A stretch of 64,000 nt of DNA from Papilionanthe hookeriana x Papilionanthe teres (taxonomy: Eukaryota; Streptophyta; Magnoliopsida; Asparagales; Orchidaceae). Position numbers and translations under genes: made by a program. A model generated the notes under the pieces. That model saw only the letters and a list, made by a program, of their open reading frames with translations. It was not told where the DNA came from and made no database searches. Location: positions 6,206,090-6,270,089 of the forward strand of contig CM040421.1 in the NCBI GenBank assembly GCA_022702705.1, in the 5' to 3' direction. Of this stretch, positions 1-12,630 are shown piece by piece; position 1 is the first letter of the stretch, and the number at the start of each line of letters is the position of its first letter.

Positions 1-2572
1 TGGGTGAGTTTAATTTGACTTTGGTGGAGGATTTGGGAGTGTCCTGTTCTGGCCTGAGAATTGAGCTCCAAAATTGAGCTCAATTAATGGGGATTAGGGC
101 AAGAGAACAGTGGGGATCAAATGCTCTAAGTGTGGGGGAGAGTCTGGAGTGATTTTGGCAGAGTTTCCTTAAGGTTGGTTCAGCACCTCTCATGGCTGAG
201 AGAAGGTGGTGTTTAAATAGGAGAGGGTGAAGGGCCTCCCAGGGGGGTTTAAGGCTTGGGATCAGCTGCTCCATGCAAGAGAAGAACATCCATGGTGTTC
301 AATTGAGCTGGGACACTTCAGCAAGGGAGAATTGAAAATTTTGGCTCCTCCCAAGGTCTCGGCCATGGTGTTTTCCGGCGATCCAGGCGGCTGGCCGGCA
401 GGTATGTGTCACCCTCGAGTCCAGTGGGTCGGGGTCGGAGGTTTGTGCGAGCAATTGAGCTTTGCCATGTGTAAAGTGTTTGAATCAAAGTAGAATGGGG
501 TAAGGGTGTATTTTGGCTAAGTTTGGTCAAATACATGGATTAGGCTAGGTGCACCTTCCCATGGCTAGTTTGTGCTGAAGATAAAGTGGTTTAGGTCAGC
601 TTAATTAGTGGGGAAGGGTCACCATCTAAGTACAATTAAGTTTAAGCAAGGTTTAGTGGAGTCATGGAAGTGGCTAATCCCCTTAAGTGAATATGGAAAG
701 GGCCTCCTCCTCTTGCCATCTTGGGTATGGTGAGGTGGAAAGTAGATCCCATGGCTCTCATGTGGCTCATGCATGGCTTCATGGCTCATCTTTGGCTTGG
801 GAAAAGTTAAGTCAACTTTCATGAGGACGGGTTTTGTGATTTTTGGCATTTTGGTGAGAATTATCATGTGGCTAGAATTGGAATGGTTTGATGATAAATT
901 AGAACTTTAGAAATGATTTTAAGTTGAATGTAGGATGAGGGAGAGTGTCATATGGACTTTGGGCTTTTGAATTTGTCTTGGATGGGCTTTTTAGAAAGGT
1001 TTAAGAAAGTGGGCCTTGGGCTTTATGGATGGGAATTTTTGTAAAAGGCTGGGGCAAATAATTATTGGGTTTGCTTTAGGGATGTGTCATGAGTAATTTG
1101 AAATAAATTTGAGGTGGTTTGGGCTTGAATTGGGTTGAATTTGGGTTCATTTGGTACATGGGCCAATGTAGGTCAAATTGGGCTAATTTCGGCCAATGTT
1201 GGGCTAGGGTTGAAATTGATGTAAAATTAATGTTGGGAAATGTTTATGGGAGTGTTTCAAAGAGGTTTCAACTTTTTTTGGGGTTGGATTTTGGGGTTTG
1301 GGTCTATTTGGGTTAAGTTTGGGTTTAGGCCCATTTAAGGAATTTTGGGTTTGGGTTGAAATTGAGTAAGGTTTGGGTCCAAATTTTGGGCAAATCATGT
1401 TAGTGTTTTGTTTGTGGGGATGCTAGGAAGGTTTTAGAAAAGATTTGGGTCAAATTGGGATTTAATTGGGTTAGTTTGGGCTAAGTTTGGGTCATGGGTC
1501 CAAATTGGGCTTTAAGGTCAAAAGTGAAATTGGATTCAAATGCCAATCAATTGGGCTTGGATTTGGTCTAGATTGATATTGGGGATATTGAATTGAAGTT
1601 TAGAATAGAATTGGACCAAAATTGAGGTCAATTGGGGTGATTTGGTTTGACATTGGGTTCATTTGGGTTTAAAATGGGCTAAACTGGGGGTTTTGGTAAA
1701 AGTGGGGTAAATTGACATAATTGGCCCATGGTATAGGTTGACAAAATGCAATTGGGAATATTTGGGATTTTCTGGAATTTTCTGGGATTTTTCTGAATTT
1801 TTGGATTTTTGGGTCAAGAGGGGCATTTTGGGTATTTGGAGGGTATTGGGGGTATGTTTGGAATTTTTTGGTATATTTGGCTATGGATTATCAATTTGAG
1901 TGATGTGGGAATGTTTGGGATTGGTTTTGAGGAATTTTGGGTGATTTGGAGATTTTTGGAAAATTTGGGTAATTTCAAGGGTTTTGGGTAGGCTAGGCGG
2001 GTCTGGGGTCCCGGGGGTCAAAAATTGAAAATTTGGAAAATTGAAGATTAGGTAAATGTAAGTGGAATGAAATCATTTTGGTTGAGCCATGAAGCCATAT
2101 CAAGCCCACATGAGCCATGAAGGGACTCGTTAGAGGCATTCACTATGTTGTTCCTAACCCTCTTAGCGAGGGCTTAGGGGTTAAGGACCATCCATGTGAA
2201 TCACCTTCATGAGTCGGGAGGTCAAGTTGGGTATGGGTGTGGTTTTAGGAGGTGTCCGAAAGTGTAGTGTATAAGTGTAGTGTGTGTGTAGGTCAGCCCT
2301 TCACCGCACTCAGAGCCACCCGAAGGCGATCCTAAGGCCAAAGAGTCCTATAGGAACTCATCTTTTAAACATCCACATTTGATTTCAACCCTCTAGGTGA
2401 TTAGGGGTCTACAATCAAGTTTGTGGAGTTTGCAGGGAGTTAAGAAGTGGTTTGAATTTCTAAGTGGTGGGTCCCAATTCTAATTCTCTAGGATAGTCAA
2501 AGGAAAAGCCTAAGGCTAGATCCTAAGTACTAAAAAAAGGAAGAGAAGACCTCATCAAAAATGAGGTCAACA
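1..2572 (-). repeat. Tat-type LTR fragment (5' part of LTR)
   Basis: Reverse-complement copy of the left 2.6 kb of the LTRs in E2 (compare 5229-7840 and 12657-15060). Read on the minus strand it begins TGTTGACCTC at 2572 and runs off the window at position 1. It interrupts the E1 reverse transcriptase directly after the residues PFGLCNA. The flanking gggca (2573-2577) should be the target-site duplication, whose partner lies outside the window. The 1000-2000 stretch is strongly C-depleted on the plus strand and full of GGG runs. The short ORFs in it are not conserved in the sister copies, so I see no gene here. Confidence 0.85.
212..220 (-). promoter_or_regulatory. TATA box of Tat-type LTR
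   Basis: CTATTTAAA on the minus strand, at the position homologous to 7614-7622 and 14824-14832 in the two E2 LTRs. It is preserved in all three copies in the same context, about 2.4 kb from the LTR start, so it is the likely U3 promoter core. Confidence 0.6.
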
Positions 2573-3230
2573 GGGCATTACATAAACCAAAGGGCATTCT
2601 TCTAAAAGCAAACATACCATAAGGACTGGTAAAAGTAGTTTTCTCTTGATCCTCAGGAGCAATTTGAATTTGGTGGTAACCAGTATATCCATCCGTAAAA
2701 CTAAAGTATTTATGCCCAACTAGCTTATCCAACATTTGATCTAGAAAAGGGAGTGGAAAATGATCTTTTCTTGTAGCATGGTTTAATTTTCTATAATCAA
2801 TGCATATTCACCACCCTGTAACTTGTCTTATTGGTATCATTTCATTTTTTTCATTAACAGTCACAGTTACTCCTCCTTTCTTAGGAACACAGTGAATAGG
2901 ACTAACCCATGCACTATCTGAAATAGGGTAGATAATTCCAGCATCCAACCATTTTAAAATTTCTTTCTTAACAACGTCTTTCATGATAGGATTTAATCTC
3001 CTTTGGGGATCAGCCCACGGTTTGCAATTATCTTCCATAAGAATTCTGTGCATACAAATTGAAGGAGTGATTCCTTTAATATCCGCAATTGTCCATCCAA
3101 AGGCTTTCTTGTGCTTCTTCAAAATTTCAAGCAAACTCTCTTCTTCTTTTTCAGTTAATTGAGACGAAATTATAACTGGCAAGGTTGAGGATTCACCTAG
3201 AAAAACATACTTCAAATGATCAGGAAGCAT
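2573..3230 (-). pseudogene. pol: E1 reverse transcriptase, truncated N-terminal half
   Basis: Encodes the pre-RT segment and fingers/palm of an Athila RT: YVFLGESSTLPVIIS, then SDSAWVSPIHCVPKKGG, IPIRQVTGW, then after a stop MLDKLVGHKYFSFTDGYTGYHQIQIAPEDQ and FRRMPFGLCNA. The stop between the two open segments (near 2807) is TGA where the E4 homologue has the Arg codon in VTGWRICIDYRKLN, consistent with a single CGA to TGA transition. The catalytic FMDD segment, present in E4, is missing because the Tat LTR inserted immediately after PFGLCNA at 2572/2573. The enzyme would have copied element RNA into cDNA in cytoplasmic particles; this copy is dead. Confidence 0.9.
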
Positions 3231-3932
3231 TTTAGCTCAAGTTCAGGAGGTTTTTCAATTGATGGACCATAAGATTCATATTTTTTAGTCATATCCAACA
3301 ATTCAAAACTTTCATGAACAAACATTAAATCTTCCTCTTGAAAATCTTCAAAATCAAATAACTCCTCTTCTTGCTTATATTCCAATTCTTCTCTTTAAGC
3401 TTTCTCTTCATAAGTTGATTTGAAATGACATTCACTTAAATATTCAACAACATCCATCCTATAACACTCATCTTCTTTACCTCTAGCAGGATATTTCATC
3501 AATTTTGAAATATTAAATGTAACAGTCTAATCATTAACCCTCATCGTTAATTCCCCTTTTTGCCCATCTATCATGGCTCTGCCTGTAGCTAGAAAAGGTC
3601 TCCCCAAAATTATGGGTATCTCTTTATTATCCTCCATATCTAACACAATGAAATCCACAGGAAAAATAAATTGATCCATTTTTACCAAAACATCTTCTAT
3701 AACTCCTTTAGGATATGTGATCGAACGATCTGCTAATTGCAGAGTTACAGTAGTTGGGGTTATTTCTCCTAGTCCCAGTCTTTTGAATATTGATAGAGAC
3801 AAGAGTTAATGCTTGCACCCAAATCATATAAAGCTTTTCCACAAAATCTTTCTCTGATTGCACATGGAATTGTGAAACTACCAGGATCTTTAAGTTTTTC
3901 AGGAAGCTTTTTTCTGATTTATCGCACTGCAC
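3231..3932 (-). pseudogene. pol: E1 aspartic protease region
   Basis: The open segment 3527-3802 encodes SLSIFKRLGLGEITPTT, then LADRSITYPKGVIEDVLVKMDQF and IPIILGRPFLATGRAMID, the core and C-terminal flap-like part of an Athila retropepsin. The upstream active-site part (homologue of E4 ALCDLGASINLMP) lies at about 3790-3850 but is split by a frameshift near 3790. Downstream (3231-3526) is an acidic linker towards RT with several stops. It processes the Gag-Pol polyprotein in this family; here it is a broken relic. The sequence parallels E4 43186-43987 almost residue for residue, which supports the assignment. Confidence 0.85.
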
Positions 3933-4029
3933 TCATCACTTAGTGCAATAGTCTCATTTTCTTCAAACTTCCTCTTTTTATTCTGAATATCCTTCATAAA
4001 TTTCTCATAGCTTGAAATTTGTTCTAGGG

Positions 4030-5071
4030 CTTCAACAAATGGAATATTAATGGTAAGCTTCTATAATATCTCCAAGAATTTTGAAAATTGCTTATCCAAC
4101 TTTTGTTGACGAAGTCTCTGAGGAGATGGAGGTGGTGATTTTTCTAAATCAACCTTAGGTTGAGAAATAGGTCTTTCAAAACCTTTTGGAGCTTCCTCTT
4201 TAGGTCTTTTAGTCTCTTCTTTTTCTACTTCAGTTTCTTTTTGAACTCTACCTTCTAATTCTTTTCCACTTCTCAGTTGAATTGCTTTTACTTGTTCTTT
4301 ATTCATTTCTCTTGGATTCATTTCAGTATTACTTAGAAGCATTCCTTGGGATCTATTACTTAAGGCATTTGCAATTTGTCCCAATTGATTTTCAATATTT
4401 CTGATGGTTGCTCCTTGAATTTGTAATTGATTTCCCATATGTGATACTACTTCTTCCATAAACAACTTTCTTCTCTTTATTTTATAAAGCATTGTTATAA
4501 TTAGAAGGATAAGTTAATCTATTATTATTACCTTAGTTGTTCCAATTCCCCAATGGGTTTACTTGGGTGTTCCCCCATTGTTGATTAACACCACCCTGAT
4601 TATTGTTATTTTAGTTAAAATTTGGATGATTCTTCTAACCTGGGTTATAATAATTGGAATATGGGTTGCTAGGTTTGATTATAACATTCACAGTTTCTGG
4701 TGATAAATAAGAATCAACCATTTGGCCTAATGAATTTTCTTCAATCATGAGATTTGGCTGAGAAAAATTCATCCCAAATTGGTCTATCTTCCTTGATACA
4801 ACAACAACTTGATTTGCTAACATTGTAAAAGCATCATTTTCATAAACACTGGCTACCTTTTTAGGATTTAACCTTTCATAAGGCCATTGAAAATTATTAG
4901 TAGCCATTTCTTCAATTAAAGCATAAGCATCAGAAAATGTTTTAGACATTAATGATCCACCAGCAGCAGCATCGATGATTGATCTAAAAGATCCAACTAA
5001 TCCATTATAAAAAGTTTGAATTATTAACCAATCTGGTATCGCATGATGTGGACATTTCCTGAGGAGATCTT
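4030..5071 (-). pseudogene. gag: E1 gag, C-terminal part
   Basis: Two open segments (4635-4949 and 4061-4492) encode the Athila Gag C-terminal half: SKTFSDAYALIEEMATNNFQWP, a spacer ending NPYSNYYNPG, then QIQGATIRNIENQLGQIANALS and a charged Lys/Glu-rich tail with LDKQFSKFLEIL. The same order occurs in E4 (44040-45031). A stop/frameshift near 4500-4630 separates them. The gene is cut at 5071 by E2; its N-terminal part resumes at 19847. Gag forms the virus-like particle; no CCHC knuckle is visible, as in many Athila elements. Confidence 0.88.
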
Positions 5072-5385
5072 TGTTGACCTCATTTTTGGTGAGGTATTCT
5101 CTCTCCTTAGTGCATAAGATCTAGCCATAGGTTTTCCCTTTGACTATCCTAGAGGACTAGAAATGGAACCCACCACCACTTAGAAATTAAAACCACTTCT
5201 TGACTCCCTTCAAACCCCACAAGTTTGATGTTGACCTCATTTTTGATGAGGTCTTCTCTTCTTTTTTTAGTACTTAGGATCCAGCCTTAGGCTTTTCCTT
5301 TGACTATCCTAGAGGATTAGAATCGGGACCCACCACTTAGAAATTCAAACCACTTCTTAACTCCCTGCAAACTCCACAAACTTGA
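5072..5385 (+). repeat. Tandem duplication of the LTR start
   Basis: 5072-5228 and 5229-5385 are two diverged copies of the first ~157 bp of the Tat LTR. Both begin TGTTGACCTCATTTTTG and continue through CTTTGACTATCCTAGAGGA to CACTTCTT(A/G)ACTCCCT. The single-copy version is at 2420-2572 (reverse). LTR B lacks this block. Confidence 0.8.
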
Positions 5386-7613
5386 TTGTAGACCCCTAAT
5401 CACCTAGAGGGTTGAAATCAAATGTGGAAGTTTAAAGGATGAGTTCCTATAGGACTCTTTGGCCTTAGGACTGCCCTGGGTGGCCTAGTCTGGTGAAGGG
5501 CTGACTTACACACACTACACCTATACACTACACTTTCACACACCTCCTAAAACCACACCCATACCCAACTTGACCTCCTGACTCATGAAGGTGATCCACA
5601 TGGATGGTCCTTAACCCCTAAGCCCTTGGCTAAGAGGGTTAGGAACAACATAGTGAATGCCTCAAATGAGTCCCTTCATGGCTCATCTAGGCTTGATATG
5701 GCTTCATGGCTCAACCCAAAATGATTTCATTCCACTTACATTTACCCAATCTTCAATTTTCCAAATTTTCAATTTTTGACCCAGGGACCCTACACCTACC
5801 AAACCTACTAAAAGCCCTTAGAATTGCCCAAATCCTCCAAAATTTCCAAATCACCCAAAAATTTCCCAAAATTAACCTTGAACACTTCCTCACCAATCAA
5901 ATTGATCATCCATAGCCAAAAATAGCAAAAATTCAAAAAATACCCCCTCAATACCCTCCAAATACCCAAAATGCCCCTCTTGACCAAAAAATCCAAAAAT
6001 TCAGAAAATTCCCAGAAAATTTCAAAAAATCCAAAATATTCCCTATTTCATTTTATTCAACTAAACCATGGGCTAATTTTGTCAATTTACCCCACTTTTG
6101 TCAAAATCCCCAATTTGACCCATTTTTAACCCAAAGTGAACCCAATGTCAAACCAAACCTACCCAATTGACCCAAATTCTGGTCCAATTCAATTCTAAAC
6201 TTCAATTCAACATCCCCAACACCAATCTAGACCAAATCCAAGCCCAATTTGATTGGCATTTGAATCCAATTTCACTTTTGACCTTAAAGCCCAATTTGGA
6301 CCCATGACCCAAACTTAGCCCAAACTAACCCAATTCAACTCCAATTAACCCCAAATATTTTCTAAACCTTCCCTAACATCCCCACAAACAAAAAACTAAC
6401 ATAATTTGCCCAAAATTTGGACCCAAACCCCACTCAAATTCAACCCAAAACCAAAAAGCCCAATTTTGACCTAAACCCAAACTTAACCCAAATAGACCCA
6501 AACCCCAAAATCCAACCCCAAAAAAAGTTGAAACCTCTTTGAAACACTCCCATAAACATTTCCCAACATTAATTTTACATCAACTTCAACCCTAACCCAA
6601 CATTGGCCCAAATTAGCCCAATTTGACCTACATTGGCCCTTTACCAAATGAACCCAAATCCAACCCAATTCAAACCCAAACCACTCCAAACTTGTTTCAA
6701 ATCAATCATGACACATCCTTAGACAAAACTCAACATTTATTTGGCATGGCCCATTGCAAATTTTTCTCTTCAAAAGCCCATTTTCTAACCTAAAAGTCCA
6801 TTCCCTTAAACCATTTTAAAAGCCCACCTTTACCAAATTTTAAAAAGCCCAAACCCATCCTAAAGCCCACACTACAATCTCATCTCATCCTCACTCAATT
6901 AATATCACTCCCTAAGTGCTAAATCCATCATGAAAATTAAACCAAAACGGTATTATGCCAAATCCCATCAAATAACCCCAAAATTTCCAAAAATTCTTAA
7001 AACCCTTTTCCATGAAAATTGACCAAACTCTTGGTAAGCCAAATGTAAGCCATGAAGCCACTCTTAAGCCACATGCAAGCCATGTGAGTTGTTCACATGT
7101 GACCTTACCACATTGGGCAAAAGGAGGAGATCCTTTCCACACTCCCTTAAGGTGATTAACCATCTCCATGTCTCCCCTAAACCATGTTTAAATCTAATTG
7201 TACTTGGATTGTGGCTTGACCCCACTAATCAAGCTGATCCAAATCACTTTCCCTTCAGCCTAAACCAAGCATTGGGTGGTGCACCTAGCCCAAAAGGATG
7301 GGTTGACCCATTTAGAGCCAAAATGGCCTCTCCCCCATGCCATTTTAATCCAAGCTCTTTACACATGGCATTGGCCAATTGCCTACACAAAACCCCAGCC
7401 CTGACCCACCTGAACTTGAGGGTGACCCTTGCCTACAGGCCAACCGCCTGGATCGCCGGAAAACACCATGGCCGAGACCTTGGGAGGAGCCAAATTTTGG
7501 AATTCCACCTTGCTGAGCTGCCTCACTCCAAATGGCCATTGCAGCTGTTCTTCTCCTCACCAGAGCAGCTGATCCCAGTCCCTAACTCCCCCTGGGAGGC
7601 CCTCCAACCTCTC

Positions 7614-8049
7614 CTATTTAAACCCCACCTCATCTCGGCCATGGGAGGTGCTGAACCAAACCTTACTGAAACCCTGCCAAAATTGCTCCAGACCACTCCC
7701 CACACTTAGAGCAGTTGATCCCCAGTGACAATTTGTCTTAATCCCCACTAACAGAGCCCAATTTCTCAGCCAAAATTCCACCCAAAACCAGGACATCTCC
7801 CAATTCTCCACCAAATTCAAATTAAACTCACCCACACCTACACAAGGTCAAGAGAAGGAGTTCCCAGGTGAAAGTCCCCTCTCCGAGCCACCCATCCGTT
7901 TCGGACTCCAAGCTTTGTAATCGGTCGTGGTCGAAATCATACTCGACGATTCACCGGCCCTAAGGGACTTCATCCGGAGCTTGCTTGGACCCAATCAAAG
8001 GTGACACAACTCTCGGATCGAAGCTTCACTTCTGCGAGCAACGGTATGG
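7614..8049 (+). promoter_or_regulatory. LTR A promoter and predicted 5' splice site
   Basis: TATA box CTATTTAAA at 7614-7622 in a GC-richer context. Transcription would start about 30 bp further. At 8043/8044 there is a good plant 5' splice site, AACG|GTATGG, conserved in LTR B (AAAG|GTATGG, GT at 15255). The sequence from here to the end of the LTR is AT-rich and without a conserved long ORF, as an intron would be. Prediction only. Confidence 0.45.
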
Positions 8050-10289
8050 ACTCACTCTTCTTCCCGAGCTTACAGAGATTCTCTATTTAATTTGAGTCGA
8101 TTTCGATACATGTTTACCGTATGGATGTGTTCGTCTCCTCGAGACGAATCCATAGAGCATAAGAACACAAAAATCCGTTGAGAATCGAGTGAGAAATTAG
8201 GGTTAGAAGGTTGACGGTCACGGGTGCACACCAGTCGTAGACGATGACTGGGAGCCGTCGGATCGAGCGTGTATCGAGCGGACGGTGTGGATCGAGCCGG
8301 ACAGCGCGATAGTGCATGAACCGCAGGCCCCTGGAGCGCTGAGTCGGATTGCGGCGCCGAATCTGAAGACGACGCGTGGCCTTTCGTAGCTGCCGAGGAT
8401 GGCGTGGCGCCGCGTGGATAAGTAGGAAATTAGGGTATTTTTTCATTTATTTAATTCCCTAAACTTCAAAAATGCATAACTTTGTGTAGGAAAATCAGAA
8501 AAATAAAATAAAAATACCCTCTTGCTCAGTGAACAGAGGAGAATAATGTGGAAAAGAAATCATGTAATTTCATCAAGTATTTTATTTTTAATTATTTATT
8601 TGCTCTCTCGCACTATTTCAATTCTCCATGCATGTATACAATTCACCATGGCATGAGACCATAGGGCTTTGAAGCCTCTGAATTTGGGAACATTCCCTGA
8701 ATTTTCCAAAGTCAGAGGCCACCCCTATGAAGAGTTATTGATTTTTCAATTCTAGGTCACTATTCTAAGTATTTTAATTCCAATAATTAGCATATAGTGA
8801 AATAAATTCTAGGAAAATTTGGTGATGTTTCTTATGACCAGAGGACCCTAGGGAAAATAGTTTTTGAGTTAACTCACTTGTAATAACTTTAATTAGCTTA
8901 AACACCCAAAATGGGGCTTTAATTAATTAGAGCTAATCACACATTAAATTGAATTGAAATCAATTCTACACTGACCTTTAGGATCAGAGGAACCCACCAT
9001 AAAATTTTGAAGTCAATTGGACTTGGTTAGCCCTATCAAATGGGTTGATTAAGCCATTTAGCCAAAATTAAACTTAAAAAATTTATAACTTTCAAAATAC
9101 TTCTAAAAAATTCATGAAATTGGTTTTGGTGCCTCTCTGATATCAGGGAAATTTAAGAAAATTAAAATTACAATTTTCTAAAAAAGTTGATTTTTTGCAT
9201 TATTTTAATATTTTTAATAATTAAAAAATAATAAAAAATCACAAAATAATAAAATTCACCAAAATGTCACATTTTGAATTTTAATCACTTAGGAGCAAAC
9301 CCCATATTTTTCTTAAGTCTCTATGATGAGATATTAAATTTTAAAGCCCTAAGGTAATTTTAAAATTAAAAAAATGTATTTTCTAGCATTTCCACTAAAA
9401 TAATTCTAATAAATCAAAGAAAAATAAGAAAATTATAAAAATTTGTTCTCTAGTTTCCTTGATATCAGAGAGATTTTTGAAAAATATAAAATTCATTTTT
9501 CAACCTTTATTTTATTTTTAAATTAATTAATACTCCAAAACTCAAAATAATTATAATAAAAAGAATATAATTCAAAAAATCACCAAAATCGGTCCAAGGG
9601 GTCCTCTGGTCATTAGGAATGTCTCATAATTTTCTTAAGGACAGAAACTTTCCCTTGGTCATATTATTGAATTTTCCTTGAAAATCCCTATTTTCCACCA
9701 AAAATAATTACATAAATAAATTAAATACAGAAAAATCACATTTTCTCCTCTAAAGTCTTGATTGATATATGAGTGAAGTCACATAAAAATTTCAAATTCA
9801 TGTAAGCTCAATTTAGTGAGTTATGAAATTAGTAAGTTTAAAGGGCAAAATGGTAATTAAAATTTTAACCTATAATTAAAAATTTTAGGTTTAATTAAAA
9901 TGAAAGAGTAAAATATTTGATCCTAATCTAATTTGGATGATTGAAATTTAAATAATTAACGGGTAGAAACCTACCAAATAATTTAAAAATAATTAAAATA
10001 AACCTTAATTAAATAATTAATTAAATTTGGAAGAATAATGAAAAATTGGAATTATTAAAATAGGGATATTATTAGGAAGAGATTTGTTCTTTAATTTAAG
10101 AATCCCTAAATTAATCACCTCAATAATATTTAATTCCTAATTAAAATGATAATCCAAATTCAAGATTTAAAATGCTAAAAGACTTAATCATTAAATTAAA
10201 TTAAAGTTAAATTATTTAAATTAAATCCTTTTAAAATTTCAATTAAATTAATAATTTAACAATTAAAATTAAATCATCCTTAAAGCATA

Positions 10290-10640
10290 AAAAATAAAAT
10301 ATTAAATTTAAAATTAAATTAAAATTTAAATTAAATTAAAATTAAAAATAAAACCAAATTAAAATTTAAATTAAACTAAAATTTAAGCTAAATTAAATTA
10401 AATTAAATTAAAATTAAAATTAAATTAAATTAATTTAAATTAAATTAAATCACATTAAATTAAATTAAATTAAATTAAATTAAAACATATTAAATTAAAT
10501 AAAAAAATATAATAATAATAATATCAAGTTAAAATAAAATTAAAATTAAATTAAATTAAATAAATTGAATTAAAAGTAAAACTAAACCAAATTAAATTAA
10601 ACTAAAATTAAATTAAAATTAAATTGAATTAAATATAACA
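10290..10640 (+). repeat. AT-rich (AAATT)n-like low-complexity tract
   Basis: Runs of AAATT/TAAAT pentamers, clearest at 10389-10440 and 10453-10492, in a longer A/T-only stretch. The corresponding part of LTR B (about 17400-17700) is AT-rich but not regular, so the expansion is specific to this copy. Confidence 0.85.
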
Positions 10641-12295
10641 TAATAAATCTAAAACAACTTGAACACTATTCCAAACTTAAACCCATTAATTAAAATTAAA
10701 TTAAATCACAAATCACTTGAACATCAATTTGCCCTCAAAAGCTCTTGTTGTCATAACTCCTAAACGGAGTGTTAAGTGAAGTGTTACTTCAATTATAGGT
10801 TATTCAAATGTCCTAGTTCACTGAGCAAGATAACAAACTTGAACTCCTGGATGATTAATTCATTTGTATAATTAAATTCTCTTGGACTTAAAACAATCCT
10901 AGAGGTATTGAAAAGATGTTTAAGACTCGCCTTAAGCACTTCCACAATATGATATGATATCTATAAGAACAATTGAACTTAATTGTTCTTTGATGTAGAA
11001 AATCATCCTTAAACCAAAACACAAGAACCTAGACGTCATAGGAGGTGACTAGCTATAGGAATAGGACCTTGGTAGAAAACCATAACCCTTCCCTTAGCTT
11101 TACCTAGGAACTTGCTTTAAATGCTTAAATATTCTAAATTGTGTTTAAGTGCAGCTTGGGATGACGGGAAGACCCTTCAGGTACGCTTTTATTTTATTAC
11201 AATTTACTTAATCGCATTGCACTTTACTTTTCTTGCATGATAAACAACTGTTGCATGAAAACCAAAACCTTTAGGATAGTCCCTAAACTGAAACCAAAAC
11301 TAAATTAAAAGTCATTAAAAGATAAAATTCACCGTCACAACATTTCAAAATATAAAAACTCAAAATTTAATCACAAACAGAACAACAAAACTACAACTAC
11401 AACTAAATTAAAACGTCTTGTTGGATGATCGGGAATACCTCGGATGATGTAACCTACACGTTGCTAACGGGATTTCCCATGGTCTAAATGAAAGTGTGGA
11501 ACTCATTTAGTTGAGTTTAGCAAATTCATCTGGACTAAGTGAATCCGATAAAAATAACGATGCCGGAAAGATGGAACCGTGGGATCTTAACCGGTGTTGT
11601 TATAATCAACTTTAAGATTTGTTTTAATTAAAACATAAAAACACTTGGAAACTAAGACCTTCTCTAAACCGAACACTTCTCTCATCTCCCGATTTATGAC
11701 TTCTAAAACTAAACCTCTGCAACAACAAGGAGCTCGGAGCATGGTGGGCAGCACGGCCATCGTCATCAGCAAAACCTGTGTCGACATCAGCAAAACCATT
11801 CCTTAGTTTAAATAACAAGCCATAGGACTTCGAGGTAGTCCGCCTAGCGCGACATAAATCCTCACTTGTTCTTTTAGGCCTTTGTACAGCCTTGCTGTGC
11901 AATATAAGCCCTAACTCGCTTTAGGAACCGAGGTCGTCATCCGATACGATGTAAATCCTCCTACCTTTCAGGTTATTTGTATAATCAGGTGGTTATGTAA
12001 ATGTAATTCCTATAATTAATTGGCAGGATTGAAACTTAAATAAATTCACTTCCTAAATTCAAGCCAAACAATAGGATAGTCGGGAAATTACCGAAGTTCG
12101 CTTCGAATCTGTGATTTCTCCTACCTTTCTTCCTTTGAATTTTTAAAATAAAATGTTCCAAATTTGATCCATTCATTATTGAAATTCCAAAATTCAATCC
12201 CTTGAAACCTTAAACTTTGAAATTCTTGAGAGCAAAACCACTGATCATTATCGAGAGTTTTCTTAAATGATTCCCATCATTTAAGATGTAATTAA

Positions 12296-12317
12296 CTATA
12301 GGGGCTTGCCCTTATAG
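12296..12317 (+). other. Conserved LTR stem-loop, LTR A copy
   Basis: CTATAGGGGCTTGCCC then TTATAG: arms CTATA/TATAG and GGGC/GCCC around a TT loop with one bulged base on each side. The same hairpin occurs at 19424-19445 and, reversed, at 61402-61423. Confidence 0.6.
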
Positions 12318-12396
12318 GGAACTTTAAGAACCCGAGTAATATAAACCACCGCTGAATTCATTTATATTAAGCAGGGGAACTCGTCGGCTTATAAAA

Positions 12397-12630
12397 TTGG
12401 TTCACAGACCAAAAGGATGTCACAAATCTCCTAGTTTATTTAATCGAGACTCATCATCAAGCAGTGTGTCTATTCTTCGGGATAGATACATGGTTTGTGG
12501 TGCGGTGCTCATTTGTATAAACTATTTGGGATGTGAGATCGGTTTGATTTCATATCTTAAAACTTTTAAACTTAAAATTACTTTCAAAAATCAAATTTTA
12601 TCTTTTAAACTATATATATATTTAAATTAA
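12397..12630 (+). CDS. Small ORF conserved near the Tat LTR 3' end (copy A)
   Basis: A 77-codon ORF with the core RPKGCHKSPSLFNR and DRYMVCGAVLICINYLGCE, then a Lys/Ile-rich tail. The same core is open in LTR B (19476-19760) and in the T1 LTR (minus 61126-61323) with scattered substitutions and no stop in the shared ~60 codons. I recognise no domain. Conservation of the DNA alone could keep this frame open in closely related LTRs, so coding status is unproven. It lies 3' of the conserved hairpin and ends close to the LTR end. Confidence 0.25.
   Translation: MVHRPKGCHKSPSLFNRDSSSSSVSILRDRYMVCGAVLICINYLGCEIGLISYLKTFKLKITFKNQILSFKLYIYLN

Noticed and set aside
1280..1323. Interstitial telomere repeat
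   Set aside because: GGGTTTAGG-like words occur but not in a regular TTTAGGG array; it is part of the LTR's GGGTT-rich sequence.
7089..7709. 206-codon plus-strand ORF in LTR A
   Set aside because: Lies across the LTR promoter zone; the frame is not kept open in LTR B or in the 1-2572 copy, and there is no recognisable domain.
8114..8446. 110-codon Arg-rich minus ORF in LTR A (related frame at 15237-15584 in LTR B)
   Set aside because: Arg-rich translation of a GC-rich patch; the two copies share only parts of the frame with different starts and ends.
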